Positions 51,835 through 59,625 of a stretch of 64,000 nucleotides of DNA are shown in pieces. A program made the position numbers and the translations under genes. Numbering within the stretch: the stretch's first letter is position 1; the number at the start of each line of letters is the position of its first letter. Source of the stretch: Candidatus Promineifilum breve (GTDB lineage Bacteria > Chloroflexota > Anaerolineae > Promineifilales > Promineifilaceae); assembly GCF_900066015.1 (NCBI RefSeq), contig NZ_LN890655.1, positions 930,001-994,000 on the forward strand, written 5' to 3'. The notes beneath the pieces were generated by a model that was not told where the DNA came from, searched no databases, and saw only the letters and a program-made list of their open reading frames with translations.

Positions 51835-53472
51835 ATGGAGCAAATCCCCGATCCCGCCACGCCGGAAGGCATGCCCGCCCTCGTCGTCCCGCCCGAGAGG
51901 GCCGCGGCCGACCTGTCCGGCGTTGGCAGCGCGGACGCAGCCAACGAGGAAAACCGCGGCATCGTGCGCGCGGCGGCCGTGCTGGCCGCCGGCAACGTCG
52001 CCAGCCGGGTGCTGGGTCTGGCGCGGGAGATGGTCAAGGCCAACCTGTTCGGCACGACGCCGCTGCTGGCCGCCTTCCAGGCCGCGGCCTACGTGCCCAC
52101 CGGCCTGTTCGACCTGATCATCGGCGGCATGGTCAACTCCTCGCTCGTGCCCGTTTTCAGCGATTACGCCGAAAAGGAGCGGCGCGACGAGTTGTGGCAC
52201 GTGCTCAGCATGGTGCTCAGTCTGGCGACATTGGTGCTGCTGGGCGTCGTCGCCATCGTGGAGTTGTTCGCGCCCCAAGTGGCCTGGCTGGTCGGCGCGC
52301 TGAACTTCACCGAGCCGGAATTATCGCAAGTCAGCATCGACCTCATCCGCCTGACGACGCCGGCCGTCCTCTTCCTGGGCATCGCCAGCATCCTGACCGG
52401 CGCGCTCTACGCCCTAAAGCGCTTCACCGTGCCGGCCTTCATCGGCGCGGCCTTCAATGGGGCCATCGTCGTGGCCGCCCTGGTGACGCGCGAGATCAGC
52501 GGGCTAGTGTGGGGGCTGCTAATCGGCGCGTTGCTACAAGTGCTGCTGCAACTGCCGGCGCTGAGCGATGCCCGGCTGCGGCCGACGCTGACCTTCCGCC
52601 ATCCGGCCATCCGCCGTATCGTCCGCCTCTACATCCCCATCCTGGCCGGGTTGGTGGTCAACCAGATCGCCATCATGCTCAGCTACAATCTGGCGATTCG
52701 CACCGGCGACCAGAGTCTCAACTACATGAACTACGCCACGACGCTCTACCAGTTCCCGCTGGGGCTGGTCGTCACGGCGCTGTCGATCGCCACCCTACCC
52801 ACCCTCTCGCGCCAGGCGACGGGCGATCTGACCCTGTTCAAGCAGACCCTCAGCGACGGGCTGCGGCTGGTGCTGGCCCTCATTCTGCCGGCCACGGCCG
52901 GGCTGTTCGCGCTGGCCCCGTTCATCATCGGCCTGCTGTTCGAGCACGGCCGCTTCACCACCGCTGACACGGCCACCACCGCGCTGGTGCTGCGCGTCTA
53001 CCTGGTCGGTATGCCCTTCGCCGCCGCCGATCAGATGCTGGTCTTCGCCTCCTATGCCCGCAAGGATACCTGGCGTCCGGCATTGGTCGGCTTCATCAGC
53101 ATTCTAATCTATTCGTTGACGGCCCTGGTCTTGTTACGGCCGCTGGGGCTGCTCAGCCTGATGGTGGCCGACGCCGTGAAGCACGTCGTCCACACGATTA
53201 TCATGCTCTGGGTGTTGCGGCGGCAATTGGGCAGCCTGGGCGGCAGCCCGGTGGCCCGCAGCGCCGCCAAATCGCTGCTGGCGGCGGCGCTGACCGGGCT
53301 GGGGGCCTTCGCGGCGGCCCAATTACTGCCGGACGATGCGGGCCGGGCGCTGACCCAGTTATTGCCGGTGGTTGTGGGCGGGGCGACCGGCGTATTGATC
53401 TACACGATTTGCGTCTTTGCGCTTAATATAGAGGAAACACGCGCCCTGCCGCGCCTGCTCCGGCGGCGCTGA
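51835..53472 (+). CDS. murJ: Lipid II flippase MurJ (MviN)
   Basis: 545-aa polytopic membrane protein of the MOP superfamily, moving lipid II across the cytoplasmic membrane. Family signatures are SRVLGLAREMVKANLFG at about 57-73, FQAAAYVPTGLFDLIIGGMVNSSLVPVFSDY, and QFPLGLVVTALSIATLPTLSR, with about 14 hydrophobic segments. A 40-residue Glu/Pro/Ala cytosolic extension precedes the first helix, longer than in E. coli. It is followed after 19 nt by an FHA-domain protein, a frequent regulatory partner of MurJ in Actinobacteria (FhaA-MviN); here the pairing may be similar. Confidence 0.94.
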   Translation: MEQIPDPATPEGMPALVVPPERAAADLSGVGSADAANEENRGIVRAAAVLAAGNVASRVLGLAREMVKANLFGTTPLLAAFQAAAYVPTGLFDLIIGGMVNSSLVPVFSDYAEKERRDELWHVLSMVLSLATLVLLGVVAIVELFAPQVAWLVGALNFTEPELSQVSIDLIRLTTPAVLFLGIASILTGALYALKRFTVPAFIGAAFNGAIVVAALVTREISGLVWGLLIGALLQVLLQLPALSDARLRPTLTFRHPAIRRIVRLYIPILAGLVVNQIAIMLSYNLAIRTGDQSLNYMNYATTLYQFPLGLVVTALSIATLPTLSRQATGDLTLFKQTLSDGLRLVLALILPATAGLFALAPFIIGLLFEHGRFTTADTATTALVLRVYLVGMPFAAADQMLVFASYARKDTWRPALVGFISILIYSLTALVLLRPLGLLSLMVADAVKHVVHTIIMLWVLRRQLGSLGGSPVARSAAKSLLAAALTGLGAFAAAQLLPDDAGRALTQLLPVVVGGATGVLIYTICVFALNIEETRALPRLLRRR

Positions 53473-53491
53473 GCGGAATCGAGAGGAAGCC

Positions 53492-54133
53492 ATGAGCGAC
53501 AATGCCTACCGGCTGCAAATGCAGAACGGCCCCGAGCCGGGCCGCAGCTACGAACTACAAGGCGACAGCCTGACCATCGGCCGCTACCCCCTGGCCGACA
53601 TCGTCATCGATGACCCGGACGTGGGCTACCGCCACGCCCTGCTGACCCGGCAGGGGGCGACGTATCGCATCGCCGATCTGGGCTGCGACGCCGGCACCTA
53701 CGTCAACGGCCGGCGCGTTGGGGCGGAGCCGGTGGCGCTGGCTCCGGGGGACGTGATCTTGCTGGGGGCGCGGTTATCGGCCGCTTTTCTGTCGGCCGGA
53801 CCGGTCATCATCGACCAGATCATGGAACAGGCCGCGGACGACGCGCCGCCGGCCGAGCCGCCGGTTGAAGCGGAAAACGGGGAATCGGGCGCGATGGTGG
53901 ATGAGGAGCCGTGGGCAACACCGGCTCTCGCGCCACTGGCGGCCGAGGTTCGCTCCCCAATTCACCCCGAACCGCTGCCGGCCATGCCCCCGCCGCCGCC
54001 CAAAAGAACGAACCGGCTGGCGTGGATCACGGCCGGTTGTCTGCTGATGCTATTGGCCTGCTGCTGCGCCTCGTCGCTGTTTATGTACTTTATCGCCGGC
54101 GACTGGCTGCTGAACCTGTTGCGCTCGCTCTAG
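53492..54133 (+). CDS. FHA-domain protein with C-terminal membrane anchor
   Basis: 213 aa. The FHA domain at residues 20-95 (LTIGRYPLADIVIDDPDVGYRHA; DLGCDAGTYVNGRRV) has the Gly-Arg and downstream Asn-Gly positions. Histidine in YRHA replaces the usual SxxH context (SRxHA), so phosphothreonine binding may be altered. A Pro/Glu linker leads to one membrane helix (about 178-205, cysteine-rich LLMLLACCCASSLFMYFIAG). GAGGAAGCC precedes the ATG. It probably recruits a phosphorylated partner to the membrane near MurJ. Its stop codon overlaps the convergent gene's stop. Confidence 0.85.
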   Translation: MSDNAYRLQMQNGPEPGRSYELQGDSLTIGRYPLADIVIDDPDVGYRHALLTRQGATYRIADLGCDAGTYVNGRRVGAEPVALAPGDVILLGARLSAAFLSAGPVIIDQIMEQAADDAPPAEPPVEAENGESGAMVDEEPWATPALAPLAAEVRSPIHPEPLPAMPPPPPKRTNRLAWITAGCLLMLLACCCASSLFMYFIAGDWLLNLLRSL

Positions 54134-54603
54134 CGGCCGAACCAGCGCCGCTTGGCGTCCGGCTCGGTCGCCGTGTCGATGATTTCGCCCTCGATCAGCT
54201 TGATGCCTGGGATGCTGTCGGCATCGTCCAGGTCGCTGGCCATGCCCTCGACGATGGTGGCCATCTTGTCGCCGCGCATCTGGTCCAGGTAGCGGGCCAC
54301 AACTTGCGGCGGGGCCATCTCGATGAAGACCTTGGCCCCGATCAACAGGATGGTCAGATCATCCAGTTGCCCCAGCACCGGCACGACGTCGGCGATGATG
54401 TCGATGGGGAACAGCGTGTACAGGATGCCGATAAACGGCAAGACCTTCAGGTAGATCGGCACGTCGCGATCCTTAATCAGGTAGAACACCAGGCGAATCT
54501 GTTGCCATAATTCGCCCAGGAAGCCCACGTCCTTCAATTTATCGTCTGTCGCTTGTTTCTTATCGGCCACTTTTCCCAACCTGCCCTTGTGTCGTCGGTT
54601 CAT
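54130..54603 (-). CDS. YkvA-like DUF1232 protein
   Basis: 157 aa. The DUF1232 core is the pattern DRDVPIYLKVLPFIGILYTLFPIDIIADVVPVLGQLDDL, with two short membrane-associating helices; the PxDxIPD-type motif is present as FPIDIIADVVP. N-terminal residues are basic; the C-terminal 50 residues are acidic. A TATAAT (minus strand, 54620-54625) lies 16 bases before the ATG. The stop codon shares CTAG with the convergent FHA gene's stop. Function of the family is unknown. Confidence 0.85.
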   Translation of the reverse strand: MNRRHKGRLGKVADKKQATDDKLKDVGFLGELWQQIRLVFYLIKDRDVPIYLKVLPFIGILYTLFPIDIIADVVPVLGQLDDLTILLIGAKVFIEMAPPQVVARYLDQMRGDKMATIVEGMASDLDDADSIPGIKLIEGEIIDTATEPDAKRRWFGR

Positions 54604-54683
54604 GCCGACGTTTCTATCTATTATACGCGATAACGCGGGCCGGGTCGCGGCTGCTTCATTAGATTCACATTACACCCCGCAAG

Positions 54684-54711
54684 TTGCCCAATCGGCCCCA
54701 CCTGCTACAAT
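54684..54711 (+). promoter_or_regulatory. Promoter of the effector-associated-domain-like membrane protein
   Basis: TTGCCC (54684-54689) and TACAAT (54706-54711) are 16 bases apart; the -10 ends 10 bases before the ATG and no Shine-Dalgarno is seen. The divergent DUF1232 -10 box is 60 bases away. Confidence 0.5.
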
Positions 54712-54721
54712 CCCTGCCCGT

Positions 54722-55648
54722 ATGCAAATCGTCTTCATCGTCCTGAAGCTGCTGATCGTCCTGATATTTCTGATCATGTTCATCCGCCGCCCCACGGTGG
54801 TCTGGGGCATTGGGCTGCTGACGGTGACGACGGCCGCCCTGCTCGATACCCTGCTGGGCACGTTCAACCGTGAAGAACTGCTGGCCGAGATGGGCTTCTT
54901 CTTCTACGTCATCAGCGGCGCGCTACTGGCCGGCGCGGCCACCTGGTTCTGGGGGCTGGCCCGGCCGTGGTTGAGCCGGGACGAGACGCGCTCGCCCGCT
55001 TCTTCGCCATCGGCCGTGCCCTCGCGCGCGCCCTCGGCTGTTACCACCGCGCCCACACCGCCGCCGCCGCCGCCAGCGCCCAAGCCCGCGCCCAAACTCC
55101 CCCCGGCCCTGCCGGCCGACCACGTCGACCAGTTCGCCGCCGCCGGCTATGACCGGCAAATGCTCTACGAAGAGATCCGCCAGCGCTTCAGCCACGCCGA
55201 CCTGCGCGACCTGATGTTCGACCTGGAAATCAACGAGCTGGACGTGGCGACCGTGGGGCAGAGCATGGACGAGCTGATCGTCGGGGTGATGGACGCCGCC
55301 GACCGGGACGGCAACGCCTCGACCGTGGCCCTGGCCGTGGAGCGCATCCTGACCCCGCCCCCGCCGGAGCACCTGCCCCGTCTGGAGAAGCTGAGCGCCG
55401 AGTCGCCGCGCACCGTCATCCGCCACTACCTGCTGGCCCACTACAGCGTGGAGCAGTTGCAACAGTTCGCCGCCGATCTGGGCATCGACTGGGAACAACT
55501 GGCCGCGGGCGACAAGAAAGACAAGACGCGCGATCTGCTGCTCTACCTCTACCGCCGCAACCGCATCGACGACCTGCTGCAAGCCATGCGCGCCGCCGCC
55601 GCCCCACCCAAACGCCAGAGGCGCAAAGGTACGACCGCTGACCACTGA
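54722..55648 (+). CDS. Three-TM protein with two helical effector-associated/death-like domains
   Basis: 308 aa. Three membrane helices occupy residues 1-80, followed by a basic, Pro-rich linker (about 95-135). The cytosolic part has two small all-helical modules. The first, about 140-215, reads MLYEEIRQRFSHADLRDLMFDLEI...MDELIVGVMDAADRDG. The second, about 235-300, reads RTVIRHYLLAHYSVEQLQQFAADLGIDWEQLA with KTRDLLLYLYRRNRIDDLLQ. The second closely follows the pattern of bacterial effector-associated/death-like adaptor domains (EAD7 type) that join sensors and effectors in NTP-dependent conflict systems. I see no nuclease, protease or NTPase in it, so it would be a membrane adaptor or executioner. 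Family assignment is by eye. Confidence 0.65.
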   Translation: MQIVFIVLKLLIVLIFLIMFIRRPTVVWGIGLLTVTTAALLDTLLGTFNREELLAEMGFFFYVISGALLAGAATWFWGLARPWLSRDETRSPASSPSAVPSRAPSAVTTAPTPPPPPPAPKPAPKLPPALPADHVDQFAAAGYDRQMLYEEIRQRFSHADLRDLMFDLEINELDVATVGQSMDELIVGVMDAADRDGNASTVALAVERILTPPPPEHLPRLEKLSAESPRTVIRHYLLAHYSVEQLQQFAADLGIDWEQLAAGDKKDKTRDLLLYLYRRNRIDDLLQAMRAAAAPPKRQRRKGTTADH

Positions 55649-55699
55649 CCACTGACCGCCAACCGCCGCTTCCCCTGACGCGCTGACCTTATAAGCACT

Positions 55700-55850
55700 G
55701 AAGAACGATAGCGATAGCGATAGCGATCACGATAGCGATAGCTATCCGCTAACCTGCTGTCCTATCCCTTTCTCCCCTGCCCCCTGCTCCCCCGCTCCCC
55801 TGCCCTCCTGCTCCCCTGCTCCCCTGCTCCCCTTTCCCACCCCCACCTTA
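55700..55850. repeat. GATAGC hexamer run and C-rich half-element (family D remnant)
   Basis: At 55705-55750 GATAGC is repeated several times with a central GATCACGATAGC break. At 55770-55842 a series of CCCCTGCTCCCCTG words matches only the right arm of the family D hairpins. The gap 55649-56018 otherwise contains short GACCACT direct repeats, MraZ boxes and a promoter; no gene can be supported. Confidence 0.75.
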
Positions 55851-55918
55851 AAATATCCACCAATTTAACATCTCCCCATTCCCTTTACGCGCTTGATACG
55901 CTATACTTTGCTCAATTG

Positions 55919-55943
55919 TGGGAAAAAGTGGGGCGATGTGGGA
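55919..55943 (+). promoter_or_regulatory. Triple MraZ box
   Basis: TGGG occurs at 55919, 55929 and 55939, giving three TGGGN boxes with exactly 5 bases between them, the known MraZ recognition pattern. A TATACT (55902-55907) just upstream could be an outer -10. A fourth TGGG at 55981 forms the -35 of the inner promoter. Confidence 0.85.
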
Positions 55944-55980
55944 CAGATCGGTGCGCCATCCCTACTTTTCAAAGCCAAAA

Positions 55981-56009
55981 TGGGACAATGCGAACAAGTG
56001 TTCTAATAT
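55981..56009 (+). promoter_or_regulatory. Inner promoter of the mraZ-ftsW cluster
   Basis: TGGGAC (55981-55986) and TAATAT (56004-56009) are spaced by 17 bases; the -10 ends 9 bases before the mraZ ATG, so the message would be almost leaderless. Confidence 0.45.
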
Positions 56010-56018
56010 AGGGCGATC

Positions 56019-56438
56019 ATGTTATTAGGCGAGTATCGGCACACGATTGACGACAAGGGACGGCTTACCATCCCCGCCAAATTCCGCGGCGAACTGGCTG
56101 CCGGCGTCGTCGTCACGCGCGGCCTGAACCGCAACCTGATCGCTTTTTCGCTCGATGATTGGCGCGACCTGGCCGGGCGGGTCAAGGGTCTGCCCTGGGG
56201 CGACCCCAGCGCGCGCGAGTTCCGCCGGCGCATCTTTTCCGGGGCGATTGACCTGGAACCGGACAAGCAGGGGCGCATCCTGTTGCCGGCCAATCTGCGC
56301 GACTTCGCCGGCATCAACGGCGAGGTGGTAATCGCCGGCATGTTCGACCATCTGGAAATCTGGAATAGCGAGGCCTGGGAATCGGTGCGGCAGGCGGCCG
56401 AAAGCGACGAAACCCATTGGGAAATTCTGGGCATCTAG
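56019..56438 (+). CDS. mraZ: Transcriptional regulator MraZ
   Basis: 139 aa with two swapped-hairpin AbrB-like repeats (LLGEYRHTIDDKGRLTIPAKFR at the start and AIDLEPDKQGRILLPANLRDFAG in the second half), each with the DxxGR signature. It forms ring oligomers that bind TGGGN repeats in front of the dcw cluster and represses it; three such boxes precede this gene, so autoregulation is expected. Normal family length. Confidence 0.96.
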   Translation: MLLGEYRHTIDDKGRLTIPAKFRGELAAGVVVTRGLNRNLIAFSLDDWRDLAGRVKGLPWGDPSAREFRRRIFSGAIDLEPDKQGRILLPANLRDFAGINGEVVIAGMFDHLEIWNSEAWESVRQAAESDETHWEILGI

Positions 56439-56471
56439 GCCCGCCGGCCGTTGGGGATTGGCAGATATGAC

Positions 56472-57446
56472 ATGGCAGACGACCGACCGAACGCTGAGAG
56501 TGGACACGAACCCGTGCTATTGCGCGAGGTTGTGGCCGCTCTCGATCCGCAACCGGGCGGGCGCTTCATCGACGGCACGGTCGGCGCGGGCGGCCATGCC
56601 GCGGCCCTGCTGGCGGGCGGCGCGCCCGACGGCCGGCTGCTCGGCTTCGACCGCGACCCGGCGGCCCTGGCCTTCGCCGCGCGGCGGCTGGCCCCCTTCG
56701 GCCAGCGCTTCACGCCGGTTCAAGGCAGCTACGGCGACATGGCCGTCGTCGCCCCGGCGCATGGCTTCGCCGCCGTTGACGGGATTCTGCTCGACCTGGG
56801 GCTATCGTCGCGGCAACTTGAGGACGCTGAGCGCGGCTTCTCCTTCCTGAAGGAGGGGCCGCTGGATATGCGGTTCGACCCCCGGCAGGGGGCCACGGCC
56901 GCCGATTTGGTTAACAATCTGAGCGCGGAAGAATTGACCGACCTCTTCCGTCGGTACGGTGAAGAAGCTCAGAGCCGGCGCATTGCCCGGCTCGTTGTTA
57001 CTCACCGCCCTTTCGGGACGACGACGGAACTGGCCGGATTGATCGAGCGAGAAATTGGACGTCGCGGACGGCCGGGCCGCCACCCGGCCACGAAGGTGTT
57101 CCAGGCGCTACGTATCGCCGTCAACGAAGAACTGGTCGAGGTCGAGCGCGGCTTGCAGGCCGCAATCGGCCTGCTCCGGCCAGGCGGACGGTTGGCGGTG
57201 ATCAGCTTCCATTCGCTGGAAGACAGGCTCGTGAAACAGTTCTTCCGCGCCGCGGCCCGCGATTGCGTCTGTCCGCCGGCGCAAGCGGTGTGTACATGCG
57301 GCGCGCGCGCCACCGTGCAATTGGTGGCGCGCAAGGCGATCCAGGCCACGGCCGAAGAGATCGCCGCCAACCCGCGCAGCCGCAGCGCCCGCCTACGCGT
57401 GGCGGCCAGGTTGAAAGAGGCAAGTTCGGTTGAGGATTCACGATGA
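56472..57446 (+). CDS. rsmH: 16S rRNA (cytosine(1402)-N(4))-methyltransferase
   Basis: 324-aa SAM-dependent methyltransferase modifying C1402 in the ribosomal P site. HEPVLLREVVAAL at the start, SAM loop FIDGTVGAGGHAAALL, FDRDPAAL, GILLDLGLSSRQLEDAERGF and GPLDMRFDP are all family hallmarks; ISFHSLEDRLVKQFF follows in the C-terminal part. A cluster of cysteines (CVCPPAQAVCTCG) near residue 275 could bind metal. The ATG at 56472 is used; an upstream TTG (56451) is possible. The stop overlaps the ftsL-like start (ATGA). Confidence 0.95.
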   Translation: MADDRPNAESGHEPVLLREVVAALDPQPGGRFIDGTVGAGGHAAALLAGGAPDGRLLGFDRDPAALAFAARRLAPFGQRFTPVQGSYGDMAVVAPAHGFAAVDGILLDLGLSSRQLEDAERGFSFLKEGPLDMRFDPRQGATAADLVNNLSAEELTDLFRRYGEEAQSRRIARLVVTHRPFGTTTELAGLIEREIGRRGRPGRHPATKVFQALRIAVNEELVEVERGLQAAIGLLRPGGRLAVISFHSLEDRLVKQFFRAAARDCVCPPAQAVCTCGARATVQLVARKAIQATAEEIAANPRSRSARLRVAARLKEASSVEDSR

Positions 57447-57934
57447 TGGCAACGCCCGAAGAAAAACCGCGCCCACGTCAGGCCCGGGAAATGGCCCGGC
57501 GGCTGGGCCTGCTTACGCAGGCCCAGGCCGCCGCCGGCTGGGGGGTGATCATCATCCTCGGCGCGCTGCTGGGGGCCATCTACCTCAACCAGACCAGCAA
57601 GATCGCCACCATCGGCCGCCGCGTGCAGCGCGAACAGGCCACGCTCGACGAGGTGAAGCGGCAGAACGCCGAACTGGAGCGATTGGTGGCCGAGGCCCAG
57701 GTGCTGGAGCGGCTCGACGAAGAGGCGCGGCGGCTGGGTTTTGTGCCCTCCACCCCGGCCGACATCGACTACGTGGTCATCCCCAACTATCCCACCGAGC
57801 CGCTGCCGGAACGGGAAGAACCGACATCCGTCGAGGAACCGCCCGCGCCGCCGGAGACGATGTGGGAAGCCGTATCGCTGGCTATTCGGGATATGGGCAT
57901 CGACCTGACCCGAGGAGAGGCCAATGACCAATAG
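57443..57934 (+). CDS. ftsL: FtsL/DivIC-like septum protein
   Basis: 163 aa. Basic cytosolic N-terminus, one membrane helix (about 32-50, GWGVIIILGALLGAIYLNQ) and a heptad-patterned coiled coil (about 60-100, VQREQATLDEVKRQNAELERL), then a Pro/Glu-rich extracytoplasmic tail. Topology and position between rsmH and ftsI identify it as the bitopic divisome subunit, although sequence alone would also fit DivIC/FtsB. Overlaps rsmH by 4 bases and ftsI by 11. Confidence 0.85.
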   Translation: MMATPEEKPRPRQAREMARRLGLLTQAQAAAGWGVIIILGALLGAIYLNQTSKIATIGRRVQREQATLDEVKRQNAELERLVAEAQVLERLDEEARRLGFVPSTPADIDYVVIPNYPTEPLPEREEPTSVEEPPAPPETMWEAVSLAIRDMGIDLTRGEANDQ

Positions 57935-59618
57935 CCAGATCAGACGCATGTGGGTCGTGGCCGCCGTGTTGGGCGTGGCCGCCATCGTCGTCGTCGGCCG
58001 TCTCCTCACCTTCCAGATGTTCCAGGGCGAGGAGTTCAAGGAAATCCTGATCAAGGATTTGCCGGTCACCGATCAGCCGGAGCGCGGCGTCATCTACGAC
58101 CGCAACGGGGCTATCCTGGCCGTCGACCGCTGGGACTACCGCGTGGCCGTGTCACCCAGCATCCTGAGCGACCCCGAAGAACTGGCCAACGAGTTGGCCC
58201 CCATCCTGCAAATCCCGCGCAGCCAACTGCTGTACGATATGGAATCGCCCTATATGTACGTCGTCCTGGCCCCGCGCGTCACGTCCGACGTGGCCGACGC
58301 CATTCGCGCCCTGGAACTGGCCGACGAGGTACAGCTCGATCCGCTGCCGCGCCGCTTCTATCCGCAGGACAAATTGATGTGCCACGTCCTGGGCTACGTC
58401 AACTACGACAACATCGGCGGCGCGGGGGTGGAAGGCGAGTATCAGAAGGAACTGGCCGGCGAGGCCGCCAGCGACACCGTCGCCATCTCGCCCATCCGCG
58501 AACAAAAATCGGTCATCGCCCGCGAGGGGTCGGACCTGATGCTGACCATCGACCGCAACGTGCAGTACGTCGTCGAGCGCCACTTGCGTGAGGCGCTGCT
58601 GGAGCATGGCGCGGTCAGCGGTTCGATCATCGTCATGGATCCGCGCACCGGGGCGATTCTGGCCATGGCCGCCGAGCCGTGCTACTCGCCCAACGAGGTG
58701 CTGGAGATTCCCGAAGGGGCGACGTTCAATCCATTGGTCAGCGCCGCCTATGAGCCGGGGTCGGTGATGAAGCTGATCACCATGGCCGCCGCGCTCGATT
58801 CGGGAACCGTGACGCCCCAGACGACCTACAACGACACCGGGGCCATCGAAGTCGGCGGCCACATCTCCTATAACTGGGATCGCGGCGCGCACGGCACGGT
58901 GGACATGACCACGCTGTTGTCGCGCTCGCTCAACGTTGGCGCGGCGACCATCGCCACCTGGATGGGGCCGACGACCTTCTATGATTATTTCCAGCGCTTC
59001 GGTTTCGGCCGCCCAACCAACATCGACATCATGAGCGAATCCGAAGGGCTGATGCCCCTACCCGGCAGCGGCGATTGGCAGGAATCATTTATCGCCACCA
59101 ACGCCTACGGCCAGGCGCTGGCCGTCACACCGTTGCAGATGATTTCGGCCGTGTCGGCGCTGGCCAACGGCGGCCAACTGATGCAGCCCTACGTGGTGGC
59201 CGAGGTGCGCGACGAGAACGGCGTGCAGCGCCACGTGCCGCTGCCGAACCAGGTTATCCGGCCGGAGACGGCGGCGCAGATGACGGCCATGGCGACCGTG
59301 GCCGTGCAGCAGGAAGTGCAGGAAGCGCTGGTGGAGGGCTACACCGTGGCCGGCAAGACGGGCACGGCCCAGATCGCCGAGCCGTTCGGCTATCACCCGA
59401 CGGACATCATCGGCTCGTTCATCGGCTGGCTGCCGGCCGACGACCCGCGGATCATCGTCTTCGTCAAGCTCGATCGGCCGACCAGCGCGCAGTGGGGGTC
59501 GATGACCGCCGCGCCGGTCTTCTCCAAGCTGGCTAAAGAGTTGGTCGTTTTACTGGATATTCCCCCGGACGCCATCCGGCTGCAAGCCAATAACGTCGCG
59601 GGCAGTGGTGGTGGATAA
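57924..59618 (+). CDS. ftsI: Septal peptidoglycan transpeptidase FtsI (PBP3-type)
   Basis: 564 aa class B penicillin-binding protein cross-linking peptidoglycan at the septum. One N-terminal membrane anchor (about 8-30), the dimerisation domain with RGVIYDRNGAILAV, and a transpeptidase domain with SxxK in YEPGSVMKLI, SxN in LLSRSLNVG and KTG in VAGKTGTAQIA. No C-terminal PASTA repeats. GAGGAGAGG before the ATG, which lies inside the 3' end of ftsL. In most bacteria murE would follow; here murF does. Confidence 0.94.
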   Translation: MTNSQIRRMWVVAAVLGVAAIVVVGRLLTFQMFQGEEFKEILIKDLPVTDQPERGVIYDRNGAILAVDRWDYRVAVSPSILSDPEELANELAPILQIPRSQLLYDMESPYMYVVLAPRVTSDVADAIRALELADEVQLDPLPRRFYPQDKLMCHVLGYVNYDNIGGAGVEGEYQKELAGEAASDTVAISPIREQKSVIAREGSDLMLTIDRNVQYVVERHLREALLEHGAVSGSIIVMDPRTGAILAMAAEPCYSPNEVLEIPEGATFNPLVSAAYEPGSVMKLITMAAALDSGTVTPQTTYNDTGAIEVGGHISYNWDRGAHGTVDMTTLLSRSLNVGAATIATWMGPTTFYDYFQRFGFGRPTNIDIMSESEGLMPLPGSGDWQESFIATNAYGQALAVTPLQMISAVSALANGGQLMQPYVVAEVRDENGVQRHVPLPNQVIRPETAAQMTAMATVAVQQEVQEALVEGYTVAGKTGTAQIAEPFGYHPTDIIGSFIGWLPADDPRIIVFVKLDRPTSAQWGSMTAAPVFSKLAKELVVLLDIPPDAIRLQANNVAGSGGG

Positions 59619-59625
59619 CAAACGC

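Noticed and set aside
51585-52967. Frame on the same strand as murJ but shifted
   Set aside because: Arg/Ala/Pro-rich translation typical of an off-frame; murJ covers the region with clear transmembrane signatures.
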